Origin: DATAWZ01 sp036266975
Lineage (GTDB): Bacteria; Actinomycetota; Thermoleophilia; Solirubrobacterales; Solirubrobacteraceae
Assembly (NCBI GenBank): GCA_036266975.1
Contig: DATAWZ010000188.1
Location: forward strand, 1 to 9,070
Length of the DNA stretch: 9,070 nucleotides
Reading direction: 5' to 3'
The translations under genes were made by a program, and so were the position numbers. Shown here one piece after another: positions 1 through 5,370 of the stretch; positions within the stretch are counted from its first letter, which is position 1, and each line of letters starts with the position of its first letter. The notes under the pieces are model-generated. The model was not told the origin of the DNA and searched no databases. It saw nothing but the letters and a program-made list of their open reading frames with translations.

Positions 1-484
1 CCTCGACCGCCTGTGAGACGACGACCACGAATGGCCCCTCGGTGAGCTCGTCGGCGACCGAGTCATAGCCGCCACCCCAGAACATCGCCGCAGCTTCGAA
101 CACGTCGATACCGAGTTCGCTCATCGCCTTGCGCTGCAGCCGACCGTCGCCGCGAGCGTACTCGTCGAAGTGCTCCAGGACGTCGCGAGCGTTCTTCGCG
201 CCCGGGACCGCCCTCTCGAACGCGTCGATCTCGTCCTGGAGCTGGTCCCGATGAGCCGGGTCTATGCCCAGCCGGACCAGCTCCTTGGCCTGCATCACGG
301 CGCAGCGCTGCAACAGGCGCAGATGGCCGAAGATCTGGCGCGCGTAGATCTGCTGCGCGGGGCCGTGAGCGACCCTTGCATCGGCGGCGAACTGCGCCAC
401 CGCCGACATCGCCCACCACGACTGCGACACCGCGATCGCGTAGGGGCCGCGTGCCGGCGACCACTGATCCGCCTCCGAGTTCAT
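1..484 (-). CDS. Unrecognised protein, partial (3' end outside window)
   Basis: An open frame of 161 codons on the minus strand runs off the left edge without a stop. It begins MNSEADQWSPARGPYAIAV and continues as a soluble, mostly helical sequence with no signal peptide or membrane segment. Recognisable pieces are a Trp-rich stretch (SQSWWAMSAVAQF, about residues 19-31), an Arg/Leu helix (IFGHLRLLQRC), a DVLEHFDEYARGDG segment near residue 110, and FWGGGYDSVADEL followed by a hydrophobic strand (FVVVVSQ) at the edge. Third positions are strongly G/C, which supports coding. I do not recognise the family and assign no function. The ATG at 484 has no good ribosome site. An in-frame ATG at 544, preceded by GGACGAGAG, would add 20 residues (MRDRASATRSGLG...) and is a real alternative. 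The frame is closed upstream by a TAG at 584-586. Confidence 0.6.
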   Translation of the reverse strand, partial: MNSEADQWSPARGPYAIAVSQSWWAMSAVAQFAADARVAHGPAQQIYARQIFGHLRLLQRCAVMQAKELVRLGIDPAHRDQLQDEIDAFERAVPGAKNARDVLEHFDEYARGDGRLQRKAMSELGIDVFEAAAMFWGGGYDSVADELTEGPFVVVVSQAVE

Positions 485-556
485 CCGCCGATGATCGCGT
501 GCCCTGCCCAACCCGGAGCGCGTAGCCGAGGCACGATCCCGCATCGCACTCTCGTC

Positions 557-580
557 CGGAGACAAAATTCGGAGACAAAA
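557..580. repeat. Tandem 11-bp direct repeat CGGAGACAAAA
   Basis: CGGAGACAAAA occurs at 557-567 and again at 570-580, separated only by TT, so the two copies are 13 bp apart. The pair lies just upstream of the possible ATG at 544 of the minus-strand gene and downstream of the tRNA-Arg terminator. That is where a promoter or operator of the partial gene would lie. Its function is unknown; two adjacent copies of this length in an otherwise GC-rich stretch are not expected by chance. Confidence 0.55.
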
Positions 581-613
581 ATCCTAGGTGCCGCCTCCCG
601 AAACACAGAAAAG

Positions 614-642
614 AGAAAAGACCTGCTTTGCAGGTCTTTTCT
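614..642 (-). terminator. Intrinsic terminator of tRNA-Arg
   Basis: A 13-bp perfect stem (AGAAAAGACCTGC with its complement) closes a 3-nt loop. On the minus strand it begins 3 nt past the tRNA 3' end. The outer stem bases give a run of T on the descending side in either direction, so it could also stop transcription arriving on the plus strand. Confidence 0.85.
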
Positions 643-644
643 AA

Positions 645-718
<74 letters not shown>

Positions 719-765
719 AGCGCAGGGCAGTTTAGACGCCCGCCATCCCAGGCCTCGGGAAACGG

Positions 766-1365
766 TCAGGCGCAGTCGACGAGCGCGCGCAGGTGCGGCC
801 CCAACGCGCGCGCCACGACGGCCGCCGTGTCGGCGGCACTCCCCGTCGGCAAGGCGGCGTGACTGATGGCCAGGCGCACCGCGATCTCAGCCACCGCATC
901 GGCGTCGGCGCGGGCGACCGCCGGCCAGCTCTCGTGCAGGAATCCGCCAAGCCGATCGGTGGCGAAGGACAGGACGGGCCGGCCCTGGGTCGTCACGAGC
1001 GCGAGCAGGCCGTCGCTGCCGTCGCCGGTGGCGATCGTGCGGATCAGTGGGTTCTCCTCGGCGGCCAGGAGGAACAGCTCAAACGCCGCCCGCAGCGCCT
1101 CCGCCGGCTCCTCGCGGTGGGCGATCACCGCCTGCTCGACGCCGCTGAGCAGCCGCTCGCCCTCGCGCAGGATCAGCGCCAGCGCGAGCTCGTCGCGGGC
1201 GCCGAACTCGTTGTAGAGCGTCTGCCGGCTCACCCCCGCGCCGCGCGCGACATCGGCCATCGTGACCTCGCCCCACGGCCGCTCGGCGAGCCGATCGCTC
1301 GCGGAGTCCAGCAGGCTGTCGCGCAGCAGCGCGCGGGCCGCCTCGGGGTAGGAGAGCCGCGTCAC
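766..1365 (-). CDS. TetR-family regulator of the alkane operon
   Basis: A 199-residue protein of normal TetR length. The N-terminal helix-turn-helix is at about residues 33-55 (VTMADVARGAGVSRQTLYNE), followed by the usual FGARDELALALI helix. The rest is the variable ligand and dimerisation region, rich in Ala and Leu. The start is GTG at 1365, because its GTGA overlaps the TGA of the rubredoxin gene by 4 nt; this makes it the last cistron of the leader-alkB-rubredoxin-tetR operon. In actinobacterial alk clusters (Rhodococcus alkB-rubA1-rubA2-rubB-alkU, Dietzia alkX) a TetR gene in this position is co-transcribed with alkB and acts on the alkB promoter. I infer the same autoregulated arrangement here, with the operator upstream of alkB. 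The ligand is unknown; in related systems it is thought to be a fatty acid or alkane product. Confidence 0.9.
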   Translation of the reverse strand: MTRLSYPEAARALLRDSLLDSASDRLAERPWGEVTMADVARGAGVSRQTLYNEFGARDELALALILREGERLLSGVEQAVIAHREEPAEALRAAFELFLLAAEENPLIRTIATGDGSDGLLALVTTQGRPVLSFATDRLGGFLHESWPAVARADADAVAEIAVRLAISHAALPTGSAADTAAVVARALGPHLRALVDCA

Positions 1366-1532
1366 TCATCCTCCGGCGGCTCGAAGTCGACCTTCTCGCG
1401 CACCGCGCAGTCCGGGCAGCACCAGTCATCGGGGATCTCGCCCCACGCCGTGCCCGCCGGGAACCCCTCGTGCGGGGCGCCGAGCGCCTCGTCGTACACG
1501 TACTCGCAGCCGGGACAGCGGTAGCGGCTCAT
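1362..1532 (-). CDS. rubA: Rubredoxin, RubA (AlkG1) type
   Basis: A 56-residue one-iron electron carrier. The four iron ligands are the two CxxC knuckles, C6-P-G-C9 and C39-P-D-C42. The signature PDDWCCPDC is typical of alkane-hydroxylase rubredoxins. It would pass electrons from a rubredoxin reductase to the diiron centre of AlkB in the cytoplasm. The start ATG at 1532 overlaps the alkB stop (ATGA) and its stop overlaps the tetR GTG, so translation is probably coupled on both sides. After the second knuckle it reads CAVREKVDF, one residue longer than the CG..K.DF spacing of AlkG2-type rubredoxins. This is the form known from Mycobacterium RubA, the AlkG1 class. A longer frame opens at 1631 inside alkB, but the 56-residue form has the family length. 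Confidence 0.93.
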   Translation of the reverse strand: MSRYRCPGCEYVYDEALGAPHEGFPAGTAWGEIPDDWCCPDCAVREKVDFEPPEDE

Positions 1533-2644
1533 GCCCGCCCGTAGCGTGCCCGTGCGCGCGGATGGACGTTGGCGCGGCCGACGTCGCCGTCGTAGTGCGC
1601 GAGCACCCGCCGGTCCATCACCCGGCGCCACAGCGGCGGCACGTACGCAAGCACGATCATCGTCGCGTAGCCCGAGGGCAGCTCGGGTGCCTCCTGGAAG
1701 TGGCGCAGGGCCTGGTAGCGGCGCACCGGGTTGGCGTGGTGGTCGCTGTGCCGCTGCAGGTGGTAGAGGAGCACGTTGGAGGAGACGTTGTTGCTGTTCC
1801 AGCTGTGCTCGGGCCGGCAGCGCTCATAGCGCCCGTCCTCGCCACGCTGGCGCCGCAGGCCGTAGTGCTCCAGGTAGTTGACGACCTCCAGCAGCGAGAA
1901 GCCGAACACCGCCTGCACGAGCAGCCAGGGCAGCACGTGCACGCCGAAGGCGGCGACGAGCGCGCCGAACAGCACGACGGTCATCGCCCACGCCGAGAGG
2001 ATGTCGTTGTGGCGCGAGAGGTGTGAGCGCCCGAGCCGGTCGAGGCGCACCGCCTCCAGCTCCCAGGCCGAGCGCAGGCTGCCGGCCACGGTGCGCGGCA
2101 GGAACGCCCAGAAGCTCTCGCCCAGGCGCGAGCTCGCCGGGTCCTCCGGCGTGGCCACGCGGACGTGGTGGCCGCGGTTGTGCTCGATGAAGAAGTGCCC
2201 GTAGCCGGTCTGCGCGAGCGCGACCCGCGAGAGCCAGCGCTCGGCCTGCTTGCGCTTGTGCCCGAGCTCGTGCGCGGTGTTGATGGCCACGCCGCTCACG
2301 CAGCCCACGGTGAGCGCCAGCCCGAGCGCGTCCACGGTGCCCAGCGAGCCCCACTTCGAGCAGGCCCAGATCAGCGAGCCGTATTGCAGCGGCAGGTACA
2401 GGTAGGTGCACCAGCGGTAGTAGCGGTCGTGCTCGAGGTACTTGATCGCGCTGTCGGGCGGGTTCTGGGCGTCGCTGCCGACGAGCGTGTCGAGGACCGG
2501 CATCACGCCGAACACGAACAGCGGACCCATCCACCAGAACAGCCCGAGCCCGGTGGCCGACACCAGGCCCCACGCGATGAACGGCAGCGTCGGCACGAGC
2601 AGCCCCAGGGGCCACAAGTAGCGCTTGGGGTCACGCCAGCTCAT
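1529..2644 (-). CDS. alkB: Alkane 1-monooxygenase AlkB
   Basis: A 371-residue integral-membrane diiron enzyme that hydroxylates the terminal carbon of n-alkanes using O2 and reduced rubredoxin, the first step of alkane degradation. All histidine boxes are present: HELGHK (125-130), EHNRGHH (154-160) and LQRHSDHHA (296-304). The AlkB signature NYLEHYGLRR is at 256-265. Hydrophobic helices lie at about 11-33, 38-54, 78-96, 104-124, 216-236 and 238-256. The N-terminus WRDPKRYLWPLGLLVPTLPF is typical of actinobacterial AlkB. The ATG at 2644 has no Shine-Dalgarno (the preceding bases are CCACCATTCCC), but it overlaps the stop of a 24-codon leader ORF by 4 nt, so initiation probably depends on that ORF. 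Upstream, the alkB frame stays open to a TAA at 2753-2755 with no ATG, GTG or TTG. It is first of the alkB-rubredoxin-tetR set; no rubredoxin reductase is in the window. Confidence 0.97.
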   Translation of the reverse strand: MSWRDPKRYLWPLGLLVPTLPFIAWGLVSATGLGLFWWMGPLFVFGVMPVLDTLVGSDAQNPPDSAIKYLEHDRYYRWCTYLYLPLQYGSLIWACSKWGSLGTVDALGLALTVGCVSGVAINTAHELGHKRKQAERWLSRVALAQTGYGHFFIEHNRGHHVRVATPEDPASSRLGESFWAFLPRTVAGSLRSAWELEAVRLDRLGRSHLSRHNDILSAWAMTVVLFGALVAAFGVHVLPWLLVQAVFGFSLLEVVNYLEHYGLRRQRGEDGRYERCRPEHSWNSNNVSSNVLLYHLQRHSDHHANPVRRYQALRHFQEAPELPSGYATMIVLAYVPPLWRRVMDRRVLAHYDGDVGRANVHPRARARYGRA

Positions 2645-2715
2645 GGGAATGGTGGGGTTAAGTCCCGTCGCCTCGCCGGCGACGGCGTGCGGACCACCTC
2701 TGTGGCGCTCGACAT
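2641..2715 (-). CDS. 24-residue leader ORF upstream of alkB
   Basis: On the minus strand a consensus ribosome site, AGGAGGTG (2729-2722), lies 8 nt before an ATG at 2715. The frame codes for 24 residues, MSSATEVVRTPSPARRRDLT then PPFP, and ends in TGA at 2643-2641, overlapping the alkB ATG as ATGA. It carries the only good Shine-Dalgarno of the operon, while alkB has none, so ribosomes probably load here and re-initiate at alkB. The peptide is basic with Pro residues at its end (TPPFP just before the stop), a context that can slow ribosomes. It resembles no known leader peptide that I can name. The alternative is that leader and alkB are one gene separated by a 1-nt indel: the offset is 71 nt and the alkB frame is open throughout, so the sequence alone does not exclude this. 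Confidence 0.55.
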   Translation of the reverse strand: MSSATEVVRTPSPARRRDLTPPFP

Positions 2716-2721
2716 CGCACG

Positions 2722-2729
2722 CACCTCCT
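2722..2729 (-). promoter_or_regulatory. Ribosome binding site of the alkB leader ORF
   Basis: AGGAGGTG on the minus strand matches the anti-Shine-Dalgarno almost perfectly and is spaced 8 nt from the leader ATG. It lies too far (about 77 nt) from the alkB ATG to serve it directly, which is what makes the leader ORF credible. Confidence 0.8.
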
Positions 2730-2736
2730 GTGAATG

Positions 2737-2782
2737 CTTTTACACAATGCGCTTATGCTGCCCACCAGCTTTACACTAATGG
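2737..2782 (-). repeat. Paired direct repeats in the alkB promoter region (candidate TetR sites)
   Basis: On the minus strand CATTAGTGTAAAGC (2781-2768) and CATTGTGTAAAAGC (2750-2737) share the core CATT(A)GTGTAAA(A)GC. The shared GTGTAAA cores are 31 bp apart, about three helical turns, so proteins bound to them would sit on the same face. They lie between the tRNA-Ser gene and the leader ORF, the only place for the operon's promoter and operator. Binding of the operon's TetR protein is an inference. Confidence 0.45.
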
Positions 2783-2795
2783 CAGTCCGTGTCAA
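2768..2795 (-). promoter_or_regulatory. Candidate promoter of the alkB operon
   Basis: A perfect TTGACA (2795-2790, minus strand) is followed after 16 bp by TAAAGC (2773-2768). The -35 is consensus but the -10 is weak, as would suit a promoter that needs activation or derepression. The upstream GTGTAAA repeat overlaps the -10. Transcription would start near 2760, about 45 nt before the leader ORF. Confidence 0.35.
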
Positions 2796-2841
2796 GGGCG
2801 TCGGCGACGACGTTCGCCGTGCGTCAAGCTGTGCGATGCCT

Positions 2842-2930
2842 GGAGCGGTGGCGGAGCCTGGTTGAACGCAGCTGCCTTGAAAGCAGCCGGCGGCGCAAGT
2901 CGCCCGGGGGTTCGAATCCCTCCCGCTCCG
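2842..2930 (+). tRNA. tRNA-Ser (anticodon TGA)
   Basis: A complete 89-nt class II tRNA. The acceptor stem is GGAGCGG/CCGCTCC with discriminator G. The anticodon stem is GCTGC/GCAGC with loop CTTGAAA, giving TGA. A long variable arm (CGGCGGCGCAAGTCGCC region) is present, as expected for serine. The T arm is GGGGG-TTCGAAT-CCCTC (one G-T pair). No CCA is encoded. A short TTTT follows the 3' end. Confidence 0.97.
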
Positions 2931-2994
2931 TTTTGCGCAGACCGCGTGATTTGCGCGTTCGCGCGGTGCGCGGATGCACTGCGAGCTCGCGGCC

Positions 2995-3570
2995 TCAGCC
3001 CTCGCCGAGGATCTTCACCTTCGCGGCGGTGAACTCGGCGTCGGTGAGAACGCCTTGCTGCTTCAGGTCGGCGAGCTTCGCGAGCCGATCAAGTGGATCC
3101 GAAGCCTGCTCTGCCGGGGGCTGGGATGACCTCAGGTCGATGACGGACCCGGGGCTCTGCTCGGCCATCTGCAGGATCTGCGCCTTCAGATCGCCGAGGT
3201 CGCCCAAGCCGGCGAGCGCCTGGGCAGCGGGCCCGCCCGGCGCAGGTGAGCCAGGCTCACCCATGTGTGCGAGCTGTGCATCGAACTGCGCCTGTTGAGC
3301 CGCCTCTGCCTGCTTGTACCTCATTTTGAGCAGCGGGACGTCGAGCACAACCTTTGAGTGATTCGAAGGGTCGTAGCGAACGGGAACGATGTCCCCCACG
3401 TCAAGCGCGAAACCGTCGTTCGATGCCCTGATCTCGGTGGTCGAGCCGTCGGGGAGCTTCACCCGGACGGTGTACCAGTACCACCCAGGGTCCTTGCTGG
3501 GAGCGGCACCGACCACCAAGCCCTCGGTCTGCGCGCCTTCCGCGTAGAGCTTCTTCTTGCCTCCGAACAC
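2995..3570 (-). CDS. SHOCT-domain protein of unknown function
   Basis: A 191-residue soluble protein. The last 34 residues, DPLDRLAKLADLKQQGVLTD and on to KVKILGEG, form a SHOCT motif, a short C-terminal helical pair common at the ends of actinobacterial proteins and thought to mediate oligomerisation. Residues about 12-85 are a beta-rich domain (GLVVGAAPSKDPGWYWYTVR, then VGDIVPVRYDPSN) that resembles DUF3592-like or OB-like folds, in which a modifiable residue string is followed by V.Y.P.N. The middle (about 85-150) is Gln/Ala/Gly/Pro-rich and probably a coiled helix plus linker. There is no signal peptide. The GTG start at 3570 is preceded by a G-rich stretch (GGGGTGGGGATCG) that can act as a ribosome site. 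It appears to be a single-gene unit, convergent with tRNA-Ser(TGA). Confidence 0.85.
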   Translation of the reverse strand: MFGGKKKLYAEGAQTEGLVVGAAPSKDPGWYWYTVRVKLPDGSTTEIRASNDGFALDVGDIVPVRYDPSNHSKVVLDVPLLKMRYKQAEAAQQAQFDAQLAHMGEPGSPAPGGPAAQALAGLGDLGDLKAQILQMAEQSPGSVIDLRSSQPPAEQASDPLDRLAKLADLKQQGVLTDAEFTAAKVKILGEG

Positions 3571-3625
3571 CGATCCCCACCCCCCGTCCGTCTTCGCTCG
3601 CGGTGCAAAGGCCGCGTTGAGGCGA

Positions 3626-3634
3626 CTTATATCA
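3626..3634 (-). promoter_or_regulatory. Extended -10 promoter of the SHOCT gene
   Basis: TGATATAAG on the minus strand matches the extended -10 form TGnTATAAT except for the last base. It stands out in GC-rich surroundings about 55 nt upstream of the GTG start. No consensus -35 is visible, which is usual for extended -10 promoters. Confidence 0.45.
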
Positions 3635-3694
3635 GGGCGCCACGTGACCCGAGCGCAGCAGCCCTGCCGCCATCGCCACCCGCTCCGCTGAGGC

Positions 3695-4144
3695 TCAGCC
3701 GCCGGGACCTCGCCGGCCGTGGAGGTCGCCGGACCGTAGCTCCGCGCCGCACCCCGCGCAGGTGACGCTCACCACCGCGGCGCCGCCGCAGCCCGCGTGC
3801 TCGATCAGCGCCGGCGGCCCGTTCGGGGCGAGGTAGCGGTCGCCCCACTGCATCAGCGCGGCCAGCCCCGTGTAGAGGTCCAGGGCCTGCGGGGTCGGGT
3901 GGTATTCGACGCGGTCGGGGTGGCCGTTCTCGACGCGGCGCTCGAGCAGGCCGTCGGCGCACAGCTGCCGCAGGCGCGTGGCCAGGATGTTGCGCGCGAT
4001 CCCCAGGCTGCGCTGGAAGTCGCTGAACCGGCGCACGTCGCGCAGGCAGGCGTCGCGCAGGATCAGCAGCGTCCAGCGCTCGCCGACGCGCTCGAGGGCG
4101 CGCGCGATCGAGCAGTTCAGGTTCTCGTAGTCGCGACCGAGCAC
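3695..4144 (-). CDS. HxlR-family winged-helix transcriptional regulator
   Basis: A 149-residue protein of normal HxlR length, opening with the family hallmark LGRDYENLNCSIARALERVG then ERWTLLILRDA (residues 2-31). The winged helix follows: RRFSDFQRSLGIARNILATR (38-57) is the recognition region and GLLERRVENG...RVEYHPT the wing. LMQWGDRYLAPNGPP lies in the dimerisation helix. The C-terminal tail carries H116, C119, C129 and C132, a zinc-ribbon-like Cys set found in this subgroup; C11 matches the conserved redox or thiol Cys of many HxlR proteins. The start is taken as GTG at 4144 because it matches the family N-terminus; GTG at 4153 is possible. It is divergent from a secreted protein gene with a perfect palindrome between them, so it probably represses itself and that gene. 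Confidence 0.92.
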   Translation of the reverse strand: MLGRDYENLNCSIARALERVGERWTLLILRDACLRDVRRFSDFQRSLGIARNILATRLRQLCADGLLERRVENGHPDRVEYHPTPQALDLYTGLAALMQWGDRYLAPNGPPALIEHAGCGGAAVVSVTCAGCGAELRSGDLHGRRGPGG

Positions 4145-4173
4145 AGGACACACCAAATTAGCGGTTGCATTAT
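4145..4173 (+). promoter_or_regulatory. Candidate promoter of the secreted-protein gene
   Basis: AGGACA (4145-4150) and CATTAT (4168-4173) are separated by 17 bp. The -10 lies inside the 17-bp palindrome. On the other strand CATAAT (4174-4169) is a matching -10 for the HxlR gene, although no good -35 is visible for it. A repressor at the palindrome would block both. Confidence 0.4.
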
Positions 4174-4179
4174 GCAACC
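4163..4179. promoter_or_regulatory. Perfect palindromic operator for HxlR
   Basis: GGTTGCAT-T-ATGCAACC is an 8-bp perfect inverted repeat around one central base. It lies 18 bp from the HxlR start and 24 bp from the secreted-protein start. It is AT-rich in its centre within GC-rich DNA and overlaps candidate -10 boxes in both directions. Its position and symmetry suit a dimeric HxlR-type regulator; the binding itself is inferred. Confidence 0.7.
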
Positions 4180-4203
4180 ACACCCTGGTACGGTGCGCAA
4201 CCC

Positions 4204-4953
4204 ATGCGCCGACTGATCGCAACCGCCGCCGTCGCGGTGGGCCTCGTCGCCGCCGCTCCTGCCGCCGCGAGCCCCGAGTTCGCCAACGGCTTCCAGATGG
4301 CGTTCGGGTCCGGCGCACTGGGCGTCTCCACCGGGCTGCAGACCCTGATGACCTGGAGCGACCCCGGCGCGCTGTTCGGCGTGCCGGCCGTCTTGCGCCG
4401 GATCCAGTTCCAGTTCCCGCCCGGGACCACGCTGAACACCGCCGCCCTGCCGGCCTGCATGGCCTCGGACCCACAGGTCGTCCTCGAGCAGAGCGCCGCG
4501 TGTCCGGCCGCCAGCGTCCTGGGCTCGGGGACCACGGTGGGAGAGCTCGCGACCGGCGCGCCGATCGACACGCACGTCACCCTGTTCAACGCACCCAGCC
4601 AGATCATCGTGCTCGTCGACCTCGCCGGCCTGCCGGCGACCGAGTTCCGCGACGACGTCGGGACCGACACGATCACCGTGAACCCCGCGCTGCCGCTCGG
4701 CGTCTCGCTCACCCGCCTGCAGCTGACCGTCAATCCGCGCACGGCCGGCGACCTGGCCTACCTTCGGACGCCGTCGAGCTGCCCGTCGAGCGGGCAATGG
4801 ACCATCACCGCGACCTTCTCCTACGCGAACGGCCCCAGCGACACGCGCACCAGCGAGTCGCCCTGCCAGGCGGCGCCGGCGCCGCCCGTCGCGCCCTCGC
4901 ATCCCGCGCCTGCAAAGCGCCCGGCGCGCCACCGTCACCGCCGTCGCCGGTGA
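4204..4953 (+). CDS. Secreted protein of unknown function
   Basis: A 249-residue protein with a clear signal peptide: MRRLIATAAVAVGLVAAAPA, with cleavage expected near AAPAAAS (about residue 22). The mature part is beta-rich and resembles exported proteins common in Thermoleophilia. It has the pattern FPPGTTLNTAALPAC, then CPAASVLGSGTTVGEL, THVTLFNAP and a last Cys pair (SSCPSSGQW and ESPCQAAP). Four to five Cys residues suggest disulfides. The C-terminus is a Pro/Ala linker followed by a very basic tail ending RHRHRRRR, which could bind the wall or polyanions. An in-frame ATG at 4165 lies inside the operator palindrome, so the ATG at 4204, which starts a proper signal peptide, is preferred. 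It has no Shine-Dalgarno. It is divergent from the HxlR gene and probably controlled by it. Confidence 0.85.
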   Translation: MRRLIATAAVAVGLVAAAPAAASPEFANGFQMAFGSGALGVSTGLQTLMTWSDPGALFGVPAVLRRIQFQFPPGTTLNTAALPACMASDPQVVLEQSAACPAASVLGSGTTVGELATGAPIDTHVTLFNAPSQIIVLVDLAGLPATEFRDDVGTDTITVNPALPLGVSLTRLQLTVNPRTAGDLAYLRTPSSCPSSGQWTITATFSYANGPSDTRTSESPCQAAPAPPVAPSHPAPAKRPARHRHRRRR

Positions 4954-5005
4954 GGCTCGGGGCCGCGCGCACCCTCTACACTGGCCGGGCGACCGATACG
5001 TCCCG

Positions 5006-5094
5006 GGAGAGGTGGCCGAGCGGCTGAAGGCACTCGCCTGCTAAGCGAGTATGGGGGTCAAACTCCATCGCGGGTTCGAATCCCGCCCTCTCCG
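5006..5094 (+). tRNA. tRNA-Ser (anticodon GCT)
   Basis: A complete 89-nt class II tRNA. The acceptor stem is GGAGAGG/CCTCTCC with discriminator G. The anticodon stem is CTCGC/GCGAG with loop CTGCTAA, giving GCT. A long variable arm (TATGGGGGTCAAACTCCATC) is present and the T arm is GCGGG-TTCGAAT-CCCGC. No CCA is encoded. TACACT at 4977-4982 is a possible -10. Its 3' side is the left boundary of the block with broken accessory genes; tRNA-Ser 3' ends are common integration sites, but no duplicated 3' end was found in the window. Confidence 0.97.
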
Positions 5095-5168
5095 CTCCGC
5101 CGGCGATGTGGGTTGGCCTGGGAACCCGCGGCCGGTGTCCCCTCCGCGGTCGTCGGTCGGCTCGCGCA

Positions 5169-5370
5169 GTGCCGAAGACGGTCCGCGAGATCGAGAAGAT
5201 CCTTCGCGCTCATGGCTGGGAGCTCGTGCGCACCGTCGGGAGCCATCGACCAATACGTGCATGCCGAGAATCCGAACGTCGTGACCGTCCCCGGCAGCCC
5301 GGGGAAGCAGGTCGCGACCGGTACCCTGTCATCGATCAGGCGCGCGAGCGGGATCAACGAGCTGCGATGA
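5169..5370 (+). pseudogene. hicA: HicA-family mRNA-interferase toxin, frameshifted
   Basis: The first part, VPKTVREIEKILRAHGWELV followed by RTVGSHR, is the HicA N-terminus with its catalytic His in GSHR. The rest, QYVHAENPNVVTVPGSPGKQ followed by VATGTLSSIRRASGINELR, is present in the next frame. One extra C near 5250-5251 (CATCGACCAATAC, where CATCGACAATAC would be in frame) explains the break: the span is 202 nt, 3x67+1. Restored, it is a 66-residue HicA whose TGA overlaps the hicB ATG as ATGA, the normal hicAB layout. HicA binds and cleaves mRNA through a dsRBD-like fold. As it stands, the frame instead reads on through hicB, giving a 136-codon fusion with a nonsense linker. The GTG at 5169 is chosen by family alignment; no good ribosome site is seen. 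The break could be real decay or a base-call error. Confidence 0.85.

Noticed and set aside
63..578. Minus-strand open frame of 171 codons overlapping the left-edge gene
   Set aside because: Its product is Arg/Gly/Ala-rich low-complexity sequence typical of a shadow frame in GC-rich DNA; the neighbouring frame (1-484) gives a well-mixed protein.
2941..2967. ACCGCG...CGCGGT inverted repeat as a terminator between tRNA-Ser(TGA) and the SHOCT gene
   Set aside because: A short stem with a long loop and no T run; such matches are common in GC-rich DNA.
3687..3699. GCTGAG-G-CTCAGC hairpin at the end of the HxlR gene
   Set aside because: A one-base loop cannot form a proper terminator hairpin, it spans the stop codon, and no T run follows.
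4117..4938. Minus-strand frame of 273 codons opposite the secreted protein, and the upstream extension of the HxlR frame to 4474
   Set aside because: Both cross the divergent promoter and palindrome; the plus strand has a clear signal peptide and the HxlR family N-terminus begins at 4144.
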